Shown here: positions 51,507 through 60,394 of the stretch, in pieces | Layout: each line of letters begins with the position of its first letter | Position numbering within the stretch: the first letter of the stretch is position 1 | NCBI RefSeq assembly: GCF_019049625.1 | Contig: NZ_JAFMOY010000130.1 | Coordinates: 62,001-126,000, forward strand | Source of the DNA: Rahnella ecdela | GTDB taxonomy: Bacteria; Pseudomonadota; Gammaproteobacteria; Enterobacterales; Enterobacteriaceae | Direction: 5' to 3' | Length of the DNA stretch: 64,000 bases | Program-made: the position numbers and the translations under genes | The notes under the pieces: generated by a model | Told to the model about the DNA's origin: nothing | What the model saw: only the letters and a program-made list of their open reading frames with translations | Databases searched by the model: none

Positions 51507-52772
51507 TTAATGGAAGAAGTTAAGGATATGACCAAATACCAGCCCGACGCTGATGACATCAGAGTCACTGAATGTTACGTTCGAGAAGCCAAACTTGCCC
51601 AACAGTGGCAGCAGCAACGCCGGCAGCAGGGTGATAAACAGGCCGTGGAAAATCCCGCCGATAATCGCGCCGCGACGCCCGCCGACGGCGTTACCGAAGA
51701 TGCCCGCCGTACCGCCTGCGAAGAAGTTGGTCAGCATGCCCGGTAAGATCATCGCCAGTCCGAGGCTCGGGAACAGGAACATGCCGATCACCGAACCGAT
51801 GGTGGTCGAGATAAAGCCGATAATGACTGCGTTCGGGGCATAGGGGAAAAGTACCGGACAGTCGAGCGCCGGAATGGCGTTCGGCACAATACGCAGGGCG
51901 ATACCGCGGAAAGCCGGGACGATTTCCGCCAGCAGCAGGCGGACACCTGACAGCAGCACGTAAACGCCGACCACAAACTGAATGGATTGCAGGAACGAAT
52001 AGACCAGATAGTTAACGCTGTTGGCATAAGGCGCGATGACTTCTGGGCCTGCTGCAATTGCCGGGATCAGGTAAATCGGGATCATCACCACCATCATCGA
52101 CAGATAGGTGTCTTGCAGGAAAGAGAAGGATTGCGGCAGCTCGAAGTCTTCGGTGCTTTTACTGACATCGCCGGTAAGTTTCGCCACACCGGCCTGCACG
52201 ATATAGCCGATAGTACAGAAATGGCCGAGGGCAATGTCATCGGAGCCGGTAATTTTGCGCACAATCGGCTGAGCCAGCACCGGCATCCCGACGGCCATTA
52301 CACCGGCAATAATCCCGCCGGTCAGGATAAGCTCGGTACCGCGCAGACCGCCCATGTAGCCGATGACGGAACAGACCGTGGCCATCCACAGCGACGCCTG
52401 TCCGGTGAGGAAGATATATTTGAAACGGGTCATGCGGGCAATCAGGATATTGACGATAAACGCCAGTACCATAATTAATGCCGTTTCACGCCCGAGAGTT
52501 TGCTGTGCGATACCGGCAATAGAACCGACGTCGGTAACAATCCCGCGCATATGAAATCCTTTCTGGAATATTTCACCCAGAAAGGTCAGGGTATTAACAA
52601 TTATGCTGGCACCCGAAAGCAGAACCAAAAATCCCAGAAGCGTTTTTAATGTACCGGTAATAACTTGTCCGGTGCTTTTCTTTAATGCGATCAGGCCAAT
52701 CATGGCGATCAGTGATATTAATATTGATGCCTGGCCTAATACATCATTGACAATAAAGTGAAGGAAAGACAT
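51507..52772 (-). CDS. PTS ascorbate-family IIC permease (UlaA/SgaT-like)
   Basis: A 421-residue membrane protein with about 11 segments of the AG (ascorbate/galactitol) superfamily. MSFLHFIVNDVLGQASILIS, ARMTRFKYIFLTGQASLWMA, DIALGHFCTIGYIVQAG, and LDCPVLFPYAPNAVIIGFIS are the characteristic segments of SgaT. It transports and, with IIB and IIA, phosphorylates an unknown pentose or hexose acid-like substrate. It lies third in a PTS string (IIA, IIB, IIC). The aldolase in the operon argues against plain ascorbate use, which needs UlaDEF-type enzymes not seen here. Confidence 0.9.
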   Translation of the reverse strand: MSFLHFIVNDVLGQASILISLIAMIGLIALKKSTGQVITGTLKTLLGFLVLLSGASIIVNTLTFLGEIFQKGFHMRGIVTDVGSIAGIAQQTLGRETALIMVLAFIVNILIARMTRFKYIFLTGQASLWMATVCSVIGYMGGLRGTELILTGGIIAGVMAVGMPVLAQPIVRKITGSDDIALGHFCTIGYIVQAGVAKLTGDVSKSTEDFELPQSFSFLQDTYLSMMVVMIPIYLIPAIAAGPEVIAPYANSVNYLVYSFLQSIQFVVGVYVLLSGVRLLLAEIVPAFRGIALRIVPNAIPALDCPVLFPYAPNAVIIGFISTTIGSVIGMFLFPSLGLAMILPGMLTNFFAGGTAGIFGNAVGGRRGAIIGGIFHGLFITLLPALLLPLLGKFGFSNVTFSDSDVISVGLVFGHILNFFH

Positions 52773-52844
52773 AAGCGTCCCCTGTAGAGTTCACGGTAAT
52801 TGTTCTGTCGATTTATAAGTGTTTTTACTTTAAATAATAATTTA

Positions 52845-53147
52845 TTAAATGGCCAGATGTCCCATTTCCTGAAGGATAGGGGTCAGCTTGGCCTTTATTT
52901 CATTTTTATCAACCAGACGCTTCAGATAAATAATGTTGGCGTTGATTGTGTAATGCTGGAATTGCGATCTGAAGTTTTCGCCGGTCATAATAATGTCGGC
53001 TCTCGATGACGTGGCACTGGAAATATCACAATGTGATAAATCGGCTTCCACACCCAAATCTTTTAACGCTGCTTCGATACTCATTTCACAGGCAAAACTG
53101 CTGCCCAGACCCGCACCGCATACCGCCAGGATTGATAGCTTTTTCAT
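52845..53147 (-). CDS. PTS ascorbate-family IIB component
   Basis: About 100 residues. The phosphocysteine is Cys10 in LSILAVCGAGLGSSFACEM, the P-loop pattern CGxGLGSS of UlaB/lactose-type IIB. ADIIMTGENFRSQFQHYTIN and a short helical C-terminus fit the family length. ATG 53147 is used since a preceding in-frame ATG at 53150 is one codon earlier; either is possible. The gene lies between IIA (65 bases upstream) and IIC (72 bases downstream). Confidence 0.9.
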   Translation of the reverse strand: MKKLSILAVCGAGLGSSFACEMSIEAALKDLGVEADLSHCDISSATSSRADIIMTGENFRSQFQHYTINANIIYLKRLVDKNEIKAKLTPILQEMGHLAI

Positions 53148-53212
53148 CATTTTTCCTTACGTTCTTTGTAGGTGTTCATAAAGGGTTATGTTTAACTCTT
53201 TTCACTTCACGT

Positions 53213-53656
53213 TTAAAACTGCCGGATGATATCTAATGCTTCCTGTCTGTTTTTACTACGTTTTAACCGCTCTGCCGCCTCGTCATCACAGAACAGATGG
53301 GAAAGGCTGGCAATCATTTCTATGTGCGAATGGCTGTCCACAGCGGCCAGCGCGAAGATGACGTAAACCGGATCGTTATCTTCACTGCCAAACTCAACGC
53401 CTTCTGAAACAATCACCAGGGACAGTGCCGTATGGTTAACCCCTTCTTCTGGCCGGGCGTGTGGCATTGCTATACCTTCGCCCAAAACATAATAAGGCCC
53501 GATTTCCCGGTGCATATCATATATAGCCTGAAGATAACGGTTTTCCGCTGCGCCCGAATCAATTAACGGTTGCACGGCAAATGCCACTGCACTTTTCCAG
53601 TCTTCTATTTTACTGATGATTTGCGTGTTATTTTCATTAATCCAGTCGCTTAACAT
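53213..53656 (-). CDS. PTS IIA component (UlaC/mannitol type)
   Basis: A 147-residue EIIA. The phosphorylated His is His66 in VLGEGIAMPHARPEEGVNHT. GVEFGSEDNDPVYVIFALAA and VDSHSHIEMIASLSHLFCDD are typical of UlaC and mannitol-class IIA. It has no fused domains. It is 206 bases after the P-loop gene on the same strand; this gap may hold a secondary promoter. First of three contiguous PTS genes. Confidence 0.9.
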   Translation of the reverse strand: MLSDWINENNTQIISKIEDWKSAVAFAVQPLIDSGAAENRYLQAIYDMHREIGPYYVLGEGIAMPHARPEEGVNHTALSLVIVSEGVEFGSEDNDPVYVIFALAAVDSHSHIEMIASLSHLFCDDEAAERLKRSKNRQEALDIIRQF

Positions 53657-53862
53657 AATGCCTCTTCATAAGAGTAGGGTATTTTCTCAGTATGTTATTT
53701 AATTAAAATAAAAACTGTGATCTATCCAGTCCTGTTAGCCATCAATGAAAGATAATAATTTCAGGCGACCTGAAAGAATGAATGATAGCAGAGGTTTAAC
53801 AACGTCCTGATATCAGAATTAACTTACTTTTTCGGTAAACGAATATTTCCTCTGGTCAGCTT

Positions 53863-54459
53863 TCATTGAATTTGTGTGTCGAATGAATTCATTATCCACT
53901 GATGAATATCAACAATATTCACAGGCTTATTTTGTCCAATAACATTCTGATCAACAGAATAAACTGGTCCTGATGTTATTGGCCGTGCATTTCCTGCGAG
54001 AATTTTTAATTCGGGAATATATTCTGCCCCGACATGTCCCGGTAAACGTTCGCCCAGTCGTGAGGCAAAACGTCCGGCAACCAGTTCAGCATCAATCTGA
54101 CACCAGATTTCTACGACCTGCGTGACGCCCGCCCGTTGCAGATAATCCTGCAAGACTTCCTGGGGCTGAAAACCAAACCACGCATCGACAATAAAAGTGC
54201 TGCCCTGTGGTGCGCCGCCGATGATGTCCCAGATAACCTGATAGCTTGCCAGCCCAAGTACGCGGTTAAAAGGGCGGTCAACGTTCTCTAATCGCTGAAG
54301 AAAAGGATTTTTAATGCCATCAAGCGACAGTTGCAGCCAGCCGCTGTGTGCAGAAAGCTCAACAGCGAGCCGGCTTTTACCTGACGCCGGGATCCCGTTC
54401 ACCAGGATAACGCGTTTGCTGGTAAAGCCATTTCGTGAGGCGCTTCTGTTATCAGACAT
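53863..54459 (-). CDS. P-loop kinase-like protein in the PTS/aldolase operon
   Basis: About 198 residues. Walker A GIPASGKSRLA near residues 21-31, followed by LQLSLDGIKNPFLQRLE, STFIVDAWFGFQPQEVL (Walker B-like) and VEIWCQIDAELVAGRFASR, with a lid Arg, as in small AAA_33/chloramphenicol-phosphotransferase-like kinases. The start ATG 54459 (MSDNRSASR) overlaps the end of the aldolase gene by 8 bases. No sugar-kinase family signature is seen. It may phosphorylate a pathway sugar, giving the bisphosphate for the aldolase; that is inference from context. Confidence 0.72.
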   Translation of the reverse strand: MSDNRSASRNGFTSKRVILVNGIPASGKSRLAVELSAHSGWLQLSLDGIKNPFLQRLENVDRPFNRVLGLASYQVIWDIIGGAPQGSTFIVDAWFGFQPQEVLQDYLQRAGVTQVVEIWCQIDAELVAGRFASRLGERLPGHVGAEYIPELKILAGNARPITSGPVYSVDQNVIGQNKPVNIVDIHQWIMNSFDTQIQ

Positions 54460-55387
54460 GTTCCACCTGTTGTGTTTGGTTATGTGCCGGTGCATGGAAA
54501 TACTGCTGAATGACAGCCTGCAACTCGTTCAGACGCGGTACCGCCAGCGATTCCAGACGGGATTTCGTTGCGTTGCGATCCAGCGAAATGCAGTCTTTCC
54601 ACAATGAACGGCCTGCGATAACGCCTGACGCGCCCTCACTCATGGCATCTGCGACTTGTTTGAGGAAAGTGGAATGGTCAACGCCCGCTGAAAGCACCGC
54701 CCAGGGCACGACCCCTGCAAGTTTGGTGATGTCAGCACAGGCTTGTTTCGAGCCCGGATAAGGCAGTTTTAGCACTTTCGCGCCGCATTCCAGGCAAATC
54801 TTCGTGCCGCCATAAATCAGTGACGGGACTTTTTCTTTATATTCTTCCTCGGTTTCGTTGTCGAGTTTATAGGTCAAAAACTCCACCACCAGCAGCAGGT
54901 CTTCGCGGGCGAAGTCCTCAATACACTGACGCAGAATATCAATGTTATGTCGGTTAGCGGCTTCCTGATCGGAGCGCAGATAGACCATGATTTTACCACC
55001 GGTCGCCCCCAGTTCACGTACGCGGCGTGCATCTACGTTAGCGACAAGGCGTGACAGACGATAACCTTCCGGCGAATTATCCCAGCCAGAAGCATCAAGG
55101 CCAATGAGCAGCGCGGTGTCGCGGGCAATAATCCCGTTATCCACCAGTTGCGGGACGGCGCAAACCGGATCGACCAGCACACAGGAGGCTTTACTGGCGA
55201 GATATTGGGTGATGTCGGCTTTGATAAGCCCGAGTTCATGTTCTGAAATGGCAGATTGTTGCTGCGGGTCGCTGGCGAGCAGGCTGCGCATGGCGCCACG
55301 CTGGTCACAGGCGATCACCAGCATCGCACCGTTCTTGCCGCAAATCTGCTGATAACTGCGTAATTCTGAAGTAGACATTTTTGACAT
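54452..55387 (-). CDS. LacD-like class I aldolase (tagatose-bisphosphate/sulfofructose-phosphate type)
   Basis: About 311 residues. It starts MSKMSTSELRSYQQICGKNG and has MLVIACDQRGAMRSLLASDP, LGLIKADITQYLASKASCVL, KVLKLPYPGSKQACADI (candidate Schiff-base Lys), VPWAVLSAGVDHSTFL and GVIAGRSLWKD, the pattern of LacD and YihT aldolases. AGGAGA lies 5 bases before ATG 55387. It is the first gene of the PTS operon and divergent from the SorC gene. A ketose mono- or bisphosphate is the expected substrate. A longer frame to 55492 has no ribosome binding site. Confidence 0.88.
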   Translation of the reverse strand: MSKMSTSELRSYQQICGKNGAMLVIACDQRGAMRSLLASDPQQQSAISEHELGLIKADITQYLASKASCVLVDPVCAVPQLVDNGIIARDTALLIGLDASGWDNSPEGYRLSRLVANVDARRVRELGATGGKIMVYLRSDQEAANRHNIDILRQCIEDFAREDLLLVVEFLTYKLDNETEEEYKEKVPSLIYGGTKICLECGAKVLKLPYPGSKQACADITKLAGVVPWAVLSAGVDHSTFLKQVADAMSEGASGVIAGRSLWKDCISLDRNATKSRLESLAVPRLNELQAVIQQYFHAPAHNQTQQVEHV

Positions 55388-55605
55388 GGAACTCTCCTTT
55401 GCGTGAAATTTATTACAGATGAAAAAATCTCGATTACACTGGACGTTCTGTCTTTGCCCCCTGACGAAAAGGGGCGGAAAATCGCGTAACACGCCGTTTT
55501 ACAAGGGTTGAAGCCCGAACCGGCACATTGCATTTTTACAGGTGTTGCGCAATAATCCCTCAATCGACGATTTGAGTGTAATTCATTACTGAAAGGAATT
55601 TCAAG

Positions 55606-56553
55606 CTGAAAGAGCCAATTTTGCAAGATATTGCAGCAACGCGTGCCATGATGCATCTGGTGGCGAAGCTGCATTACGAGTCTGATATGTCTCAGGTGGA
55701 GATTGCACGCAAGCTGGATGTGTCGACGGCAACCATTTCCCGGTTGCTGAATAAAGCCCGTGCAGCAGGGATTGTGCGCATCGAAGTGGTGGGTTTATCG
55801 TCGCCGGAAGACATGACAACTGACCTGATGAAACGCCTCGGACTCAGACACGCGTATGTGGTGGATGCGCCACCGGGCAACGTGCTGGGCGCGTTGGCGA
55901 CACCGCTGGCTTCTTTGTTACAGGAAGCCGGTTTAGGTGCTGGATCAGTGCTCGGTATCGGCTGGGGAAGGGCCGTGCGGGAAGTGACGCTGGCGGGTAT
56001 GCCGCGTCTGCCGGGCATTATGACCGTCGCGCTCAACGGGGGTATGCAACAATCGGCCCCGCATTTCCAGATAACCGAGTTCGTGCGCCGTGCGGCAGAA
56101 CAGATGGAAGGCACGCCGTATTTTCTGCACGCCCCTTATCTTTCATCGGCGGAATTGCGTGATGCGTTTCTCGCAGACCCGAGTGTGCAGGAAATTATTT
56201 CACTGTGGGATCGGCTCGATGCGGCGATTGTCGGTGTAGGCCTGACGCATACCCCTAAACCGAGTGAATCCACCACGGCAACACCGGGTGAGCAGGCGCT
56301 GAGTGATGCAGCGGGGGATGTGCTGCGTCATTACTTCACCGAATCTGGCGATTTACTGCATTGGGAAGGGGAAGAAAGAATGATTGCCGCCTCGGCAGAA
56401 CAGCTGCGCAAAACGCCGCTAACCATTGGTGTGGCCGCCACCCCTGAAAAAGCCGCGGGGATTATTGGCGCAGTGCGCTCAGGAATGATCAATTCGCTGG
56501 TGACAGATGTGAATACCGCCCAGGCGATTCTGGACAAATTGCCGGTGGCCTGA
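55606..56553 (+). CDS. SorC-family sugar-binding transcriptional regulator
   Basis: About 315 residues. HTH at residues 15-50 (MHLVAKLHYESDMSQVEIAR, KLDVSTATISRLLNKARAAG), then the SorC sugar-binding domain (VLGIGWGRAVREVT, GVGLTHT, GVAATPEKAAGIIGAVRSGM, NSLVTDVNTAQAIL). No ATG exists upstream of the conserved start. CTG 55606 follows AAAGGA by 8 bases (LKEPILQDIAATRAMM); TTG 55621 is the alternative. A rare start codon is likely. Divergent from the aldolase/PTS operon, which it presumably controls with a phosphorylated sugar as effector. Confidence 0.88.
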   Translation: MKEPILQDIAATRAMMHLVAKLHYESDMSQVEIARKLDVSTATISRLLNKARAAGIVRIEVVGLSSPEDMTTDLMKRLGLRHAYVVDAPPGNVLGALATPLASLLQEAGLGAGSVLGIGWGRAVREVTLAGMPRLPGIMTVALNGGMQQSAPHFQITEFVRRAAEQMEGTPYFLHAPYLSSAELRDAFLADPSVQEIISLWDRLDAAIVGVGLTHTPKPSESTTATPGEQALSDAAGDVLRHYFTESGDLLHWEGEERMIAASAEQLRKTPLTIGVAATPEKAAGIIGAVRSGMINSLVTDVNTAQAILDKLPVA

Positions 56554-56663
56554 ATTAAAAGAAAGTTAAACGGAGGGGAGCGATAGCGGGCTAATGAGTT
56601 GGCGACCGTTTTGATCGCTCAACTCAGACTATTTTCTCTTCAGCTTTGTGCTATCTGCCCAGG

Positions 56664-57695
56664 TTATTTTGCCAGCAGTTCTTTACGCACGATTTCTGCA
56701 CCGGCGCTTAATGCATCCAGCTTACCGCGTGCAACGCCGCGTGGCAGAGGGATCATGCCGCAGTTGGTGCACGGATAGAGTTTGTCCGCATCGACAAATT
56801 GGAGGGCTTTACGCAGCGTTGCGGCAACTTCTTCCGGTGTTTCAATGGTATTGGTGGCCACGTCGATAGCGCCGACCATCACTTTTTTACCGCGGATCAG
56901 CTCCATCAGTTCCATCGGAACATGTGAGTGATGGCATTCCAGCGAGATAATATCGATATTAGATTTTTGCAGTTTCGGGAAGATCTCTTCGTATTGTCTC
57001 CACTCCGTGCCCAGCGTTTTCTTCCAGTCGGTGTTGGCTTTGATGCCGTAGCCGTAGCAGATGTGGACAGCCGTTTCGCATTTCAGCCCTTCAATGGCTC
57101 TTTCTAAGGTGGCGATACCCCAGTCGTTCACTTCATCGAAGAACACATTAAAGGCTGGCTCATCAAACTGGATGATATCGACGCCCGCCGCCTCTAACTC
57201 TTTGGCTTCTTCGTTGAGAATTTTAGCGAATTCCCAGGCGAGTTTTTCGCGACTTTTATAGTGATTGTCATACAGTGTGTCGATCATGGTCATCGGTCCC
57301 GGAAGGGCCCATTTGATCGGCTGCGTGGTTTGCTTACGTAAAAACTTCGCATCTTCGACAAAAACGGACTTCTTACGACTCACCGGCCCGACAACGGTTG
57401 GCACACTTGCTTCATAGCGGTTGCGGATCTTAACGATCTCACGCTTCTCGAAATCAACGCCTTCGAGATGCTCGATAAATGTGGTGACAAAATGCTGACG
57501 CGTTTGCTCGCCATCGCTGACGATATCAATACCGGCCTGTTGCTGATCTTCCAGACATAAACGCAGTGCGTCGAGTTTGCCGTCAACTAATTCCTGACCT
57601 TCCAGTTTCCAGGGTGACCAGAGTGTCTCTGGCTGCGCAATCCAGGACGGCTTCGGTAAGCTGCCCGCAGTCGATGTCGGTAATAATTTTTTCAT
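56664..57695 (-). CDS. mesD: MetE-like folate-independent methionine synthase (MesD type)
   Basis: A 343-residue protein matching the C-terminal catalytic barrel of MetE but without the N-terminal half. Zinc ligands by position: CYGYG in ETAVHICYGYGIKAN with His, Glu in IISLECHHSHVP, and Cys in LYPCTNCGMIPLPRGVARGK. AGSLPKPSWIAQPE, DIVSDGEQTRQHF and DIIQFDEPAFNVFFDEV are MetE features. It is paired with the DUF1852 gene, 29 bases upstream. Price and colleagues described MesD as a folate-independent methionine synthase that needs MesX (DUF1852) and oxygen; the assignment follows that knowledge. Methyl donor unknown. Confidence 0.85.
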   Translation of the reverse strand: MKKLLPTSTAGSLPKPSWIAQPETLWSPWKLEGQELVDGKLDALRLCLEDQQQAGIDIVSDGEQTRQHFVTTFIEHLEGVDFEKREIVKIRNRYEASVPTVVGPVSRKKSVFVEDAKFLRKQTTQPIKWALPGPMTMIDTLYDNHYKSREKLAWEFAKILNEEAKELEAAGVDIIQFDEPAFNVFFDEVNDWGIATLERAIEGLKCETAVHICYGYGIKANTDWKKTLGTEWRQYEEIFPKLQKSNIDIISLECHHSHVPMELMELIRGKKVMVGAIDVATNTIETPEEVAATLRKALQFVDADKLYPCTNCGMIPLPRGVARGKLDALSAGAEIVRKELLAK

Positions 57696-57724
57696 CACAG
57701 GTGACCTTATATTTTTTTGGTAAA

Positions 57725-58708
57725 TCAAAGAACGGGTTCAGCGGACCATTGTTTAAGAACAGCCTGGTAAGGTTTAATAAATTGCTCTTCAGTAAATTTA
57801 CCCTGCTCAACAGCCAGCTGGCTACGTTCTTCCCGGTCATAAACAATCCGGGTTAATGAGTAATCCTGGAAATTCAGGCTAGGTTGATATTCTTTTCCTG
57901 CCACGGAATTTGCATTATAAATTTCAGGGCGATAAATCTTCTGGAAAGTCTCCATCGTGCTGATCGTGCCAATCAACTCAAGATCTGTGTAATCGCTGAG
58001 TAAATCGCCGCTGAAATAAAACGCCAAAGGCGCAACGCTGTGTTCAGGCATAAAGTAGCGGGCGCGCAATCCCATTTTGGAGAAATATTCATCAGTCAGG
58101 GAAGGTGCATCCTGCTGATATTCGATGCCTAATACAGGATGTTGATTTCCGGTACGGTAATAAGTGTTTTTACTGGAGACGCTCAGGCAGATAACCGGTG
58201 ATTTCTTAAAGTATTCTTTGTAAGTCGCTGAATTAACGAAGCGTTTAAAGATATCACCGTGTAAAACGCCAAAATTTTCCGGCAGACTGAATCCGGACTT
58301 GTTCTTATTATGCTCAGGCAGCACCACGCTGAAATCATAATCACGCACATAAGAGGAAAAGTTATTGCCTAAAATGCCTTCAAAGCGTTCGTTGGTTTTT
58401 TTATCAACAATATTGGTTTTTAATATTTCAATCACCGGGAAGGCGTCGGACCTACCCTCTATATTAATATTTAACTGCGCGGTAATAATGTCCAGTTCGA
58501 CAGAGTAACGATCACCCTTTGGGTTGTCCCAGTGCGCCAGAGAATTGAAACGATTGTCGATCATCACCAGAGTGTTGTGCAGGTTTTCCTGACGTTTCTC
58601 ACCCCTTGCCAGATTAGCGAAGTTAGTCGTAATACGCGTATTTTCCGAAGGGTTATAATTTTCGTCGAAACGAATGCTCTTAAGAGTAAAGTTAAATTTA
58701 TTATTCAT
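57725..58708 (-). CDS. mesX: DUF1852 protein, MesX partner of the MesD methionine synthase
   Basis: A 327-residue cytoplasmic protein without a recognisable fold signature. It starts MNNKFNFTLKSIRFDENYNP and contains RITTNFANLARGEKRQENLH, TLVMIDNRFNSLAHWDNPKG and PVLGIEYQQDAPSLTDEYFS, which I recognise as DUF1852. In the published MesD/MesX system this partner is required for methionine synthesis. It precedes mesD with a 29-base gap, so the two are an operon. A MetR-like box lies 132-144 bases upstream, consistent with regulation by methionine-pathway signals. Confidence 0.85.
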   Translation of the reverse strand: MNNKFNFTLKSIRFDENYNPSENTRITTNFANLARGEKRQENLHNTLVMIDNRFNSLAHWDNPKGDRYSVELDIITAQLNINIEGRSDAFPVIEILKTNIVDKKTNERFEGILGNNFSSYVRDYDFSVVLPEHNKNKSGFSLPENFGVLHGDIFKRFVNSATYKEYFKKSPVICLSVSSKNTYYRTGNQHPVLGIEYQQDAPSLTDEYFSKMGLRARYFMPEHSVAPLAFYFSGDLLSDYTDLELIGTISTMETFQKIYRPEIYNANSVAGKEYQPSLNFQDYSLTRIVYDREERSQLAVEQGKFTEEQFIKPYQAVLKQWSAEPVL

Positions 58709-58839
58709 TTTAGTCAGGTGCCCCGGCTGCTGAAAAATCTACGTTATTTCAGTGGTCTTCATATTTTAAGAGTGAATCGCGATGACTCTTTTATGCCTGA
58801 GTCACTGAGTGAAAAAAAGTGATATAAATTCACTGAACA

Positions 58840-58852
58840 TGAACAAAGTTCA
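58840..58852. promoter_or_regulatory. MetR-like box between mesX and the ABM-ACT-ArsR operon
   Basis: TGAACAAAGTTCA fits the MetR consensus TGAA-N5-TTCA exactly, flanked by further TGAA/TTCA halves (TTCACTGAACATGAA). It is 132 bases from mesX and 99 bases from the divergent ABM gene. A CTTCGG-CGCTGA-CCGAAG hairpin follows at 58880-58897. Confidence 0.6.
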
Positions 58853-58950
58853 TGATCCTGAATGTGCGTCACCGACATACTTCGGCGCTGACCGAAGCAT
58901 CCCCTTTTTACCGGTATTAAGCTGCGTGAAATTCATGAGGGAGAACAAAG

Positions 58951-59298
58951 ATGATCGCAGTACTTTTCGAGGCAGACGCAGTACCCGAAGCCCGCGAGCG
59001 TTATCTTGAGCTGGCGGCTGAACTGAAACCTTTATTGTCGGACACGCCGGGATTTATTTCGATTGAGCGATTCGAGAGCCTGAGCACATCCGGAAAAATT
59101 CTTTCTTTGTCGTGGTGGGAAGATGAAGAGTCGGTAGCCGGATGGAAACAGAATGTGATGCATCTGGCCGCGCAGAAAGAGGGGAAACAGTCGATTTTTT
59201 CATACTACAGAATTCGTGTTGCCCGCGTATTTCGTGACTATTCTTCCGACAAATCTTTGAATCAGCCTTCCGGTAAAGGAGCGCATCAGCATGTATGA
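58951..59298 (+). CDS. Antibiotic-biosynthesis-monooxygenase-fold protein
   Basis: A 115-residue single ABM domain: MIAVLFEADAVPEARERYLE, DTPGFISIERFESLSTSGKI, SLSWWEDEESVAGWKQNVMH. GAGGGAGAA sits before the ATG. Its stop overlaps the ACT-domain gene by 8 bases and that one overlaps the ArsR gene by 4, a tight operon. ABM folds include heme-degrading and quinol monooxygenases and many proteins of unknown role; no specific catalytic set (Asn/Trp/His of IsdG) is visible. Divergent from mesXD. Confidence 0.8.
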   Translation: MIAVLFEADAVPEARERYLELAAELKPLLSDTPGFISIERFESLSTSGKILSLSWWEDEESVAGWKQNVMHLAAQKEGKQSIFSYYRIRVARVFRDYSSDKSLNQPSGKGAHQHV

Positions 59299-59683
59299 CA
59301 TTCACGTGATCCTCGACAACACTCCGGGTTCGCTGGCCTCACTGGGACGTATTCTGGGTATCAACGGTGTGGGTCTGGAGGGCGGCGGTGTATTTACGAC
59401 ACCGGAAGTCGGGCACGCACATTTCCTGATTGAAGACGGCGAGAAAGCTCGCCAGGTTCTGACAGATGCCGGGTTTGAGGTCAGAAATCTGTCCCGTCCG
59501 CTGATCAGGAAATTACCCCAGAAACAGCCGGGCGAACTCGGTGAAATCGCCCAGACACTCGCCCTCAATGGCATTAACATTCTGGTACAGTACAGTGACC
59601 ACGATAACCGGCTTATTCTGCTGACCGATGACGACATCCGTGCAGCAGAAGTCACCCATCAATGGGCAGTACAATCTGAATGA
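59291..59683 (+). CDS. ACT-domain amino-acid-binding protein
   Basis: A 130-residue protein made of two ACT domains in tandem: IHVILDNTPGSLASLGRILG at residues 4-23 with the Gly-Leu ligand loop, and ELGEIAQTLALNGINILVQY at about 82-101. AAAGGAG precedes the ATG inside the end of the ABM gene. ACT pairs bind amino acids and serve as sensors. Lying beside the methionine synthase genes it might sense methionine or a precursor; that is inference. Confidence 0.8.
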   Translation: MYDIHVILDNTPGSLASLGRILGINGVGLEGGGVFTTPEVGHAHFLIEDGEKARQVLTDAGFEVRNLSRPLIRKLPQKQPGELGEIAQTLALNGINILVQYSDHDNRLILLTDDDIRAAEVTHQWAVQSE

Positions 59684-60390
59684 ATTTTCTTAAAACCGAA
59701 TACGACAGTGAGCCGGATGATTCTCTTGAGAAATCCATGTCACTGGTGGCTTCTGCGATATCTGACCCTTCCAGGGTCAGTATTCTGTGCGCGCTGATGG
59801 ACGGACGCGCGTGGACGGCGACGGAACTCAGCGCGGTGGCGGGCATTGCGGCTTCGACGACCAGCGGGCATCTCACCCGGCTGCTCAGTAACGGGCTGGT
59901 GATTTGCCTGACGCAGGGACGCCACCGGTATTACAGTCTGGCCGGGCATCATATCGCCGGATTGCTGGAAAACCTGATGGGCGTTTCCATGCATAATCAC
60001 GCGGCGTTTGTGTCACGGACGCCGGTCGTTCTGCGTTACGCACGAACCTGTTATGACCATCTGGCCGGAGAACTGGCGGTAAAAATCTACGATTTCATGC
60101 TGAATGAAAACTGGATTGAGTCTGATGGCAATGCGCTGACACCCGAAGGAAAAGCCCATTTTCAAGGGATTGGCGCAGTGCTTGATCCGCGCCCGCGCCG
60201 CAAAACGTGCTGTGGGTGTCTGGACTGGAGTGAAAGACGTTTTCATCTGGGCGGGGATGCGGGACAAGCATTGATGACGCTGTTGCTGCAAAAAGGGTGG
60301 ATCACCCGCACGCCTGGCTACCGCGAAGTGAGCGTTACGGACAGCGGCAGAATTGCGCTGAGTCGCCTGTTCAGTTTGAATCTGAGCTGA
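59680..60390 (+). CDS. ArsR-like winged-helix regulator
   Basis: A 236-residue regulator. The N-terminal winged helix covers residues 15-100 (SLVASAISDPSRVSILCALM, WTATELSAVAGIAASTTSGH, LTRLLSNGLVICLTQGRHRY). A longer C-domain contains HLAGELAVKIYDFM, a CCGCLDWSERRFHLGG stretch with Cys-Cys-x-Cys, and EVSVTDSGRIALSRLF. The cysteines could bind metal or sense redox. It overlaps the ACT gene by 4 bases and is last in the operon. The pseudogene at 412-1010 is a degenerate relative with the same layout. Likely autoregulator. Confidence 0.85.
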   Translation: MNFLKTEYDSEPDDSLEKSMSLVASAISDPSRVSILCALMDGRAWTATELSAVAGIAASTTSGHLTRLLSNGLVICLTQGRHRYYSLAGHHIAGLLENLMGVSMHNHAAFVSRTPVVLRYARTCYDHLAGELAVKIYDFMLNENWIESDGNALTPEGKAHFQGIGAVLDPRPRRKTCCGCLDWSERRFHLGGDAGQALMTLLLQKGWITRTPGYREVSVTDSGRIALSRLFSLNLS

Positions 60391-60394
60391 TCTT

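Noticed and set aside
51507-53656. The PTS genes as ulaABC for ascorbate
   Set aside because: No ulaDEF enzymes or UlaG are present; the operon carries a LacD-like aldolase, so another substrate is more likely.
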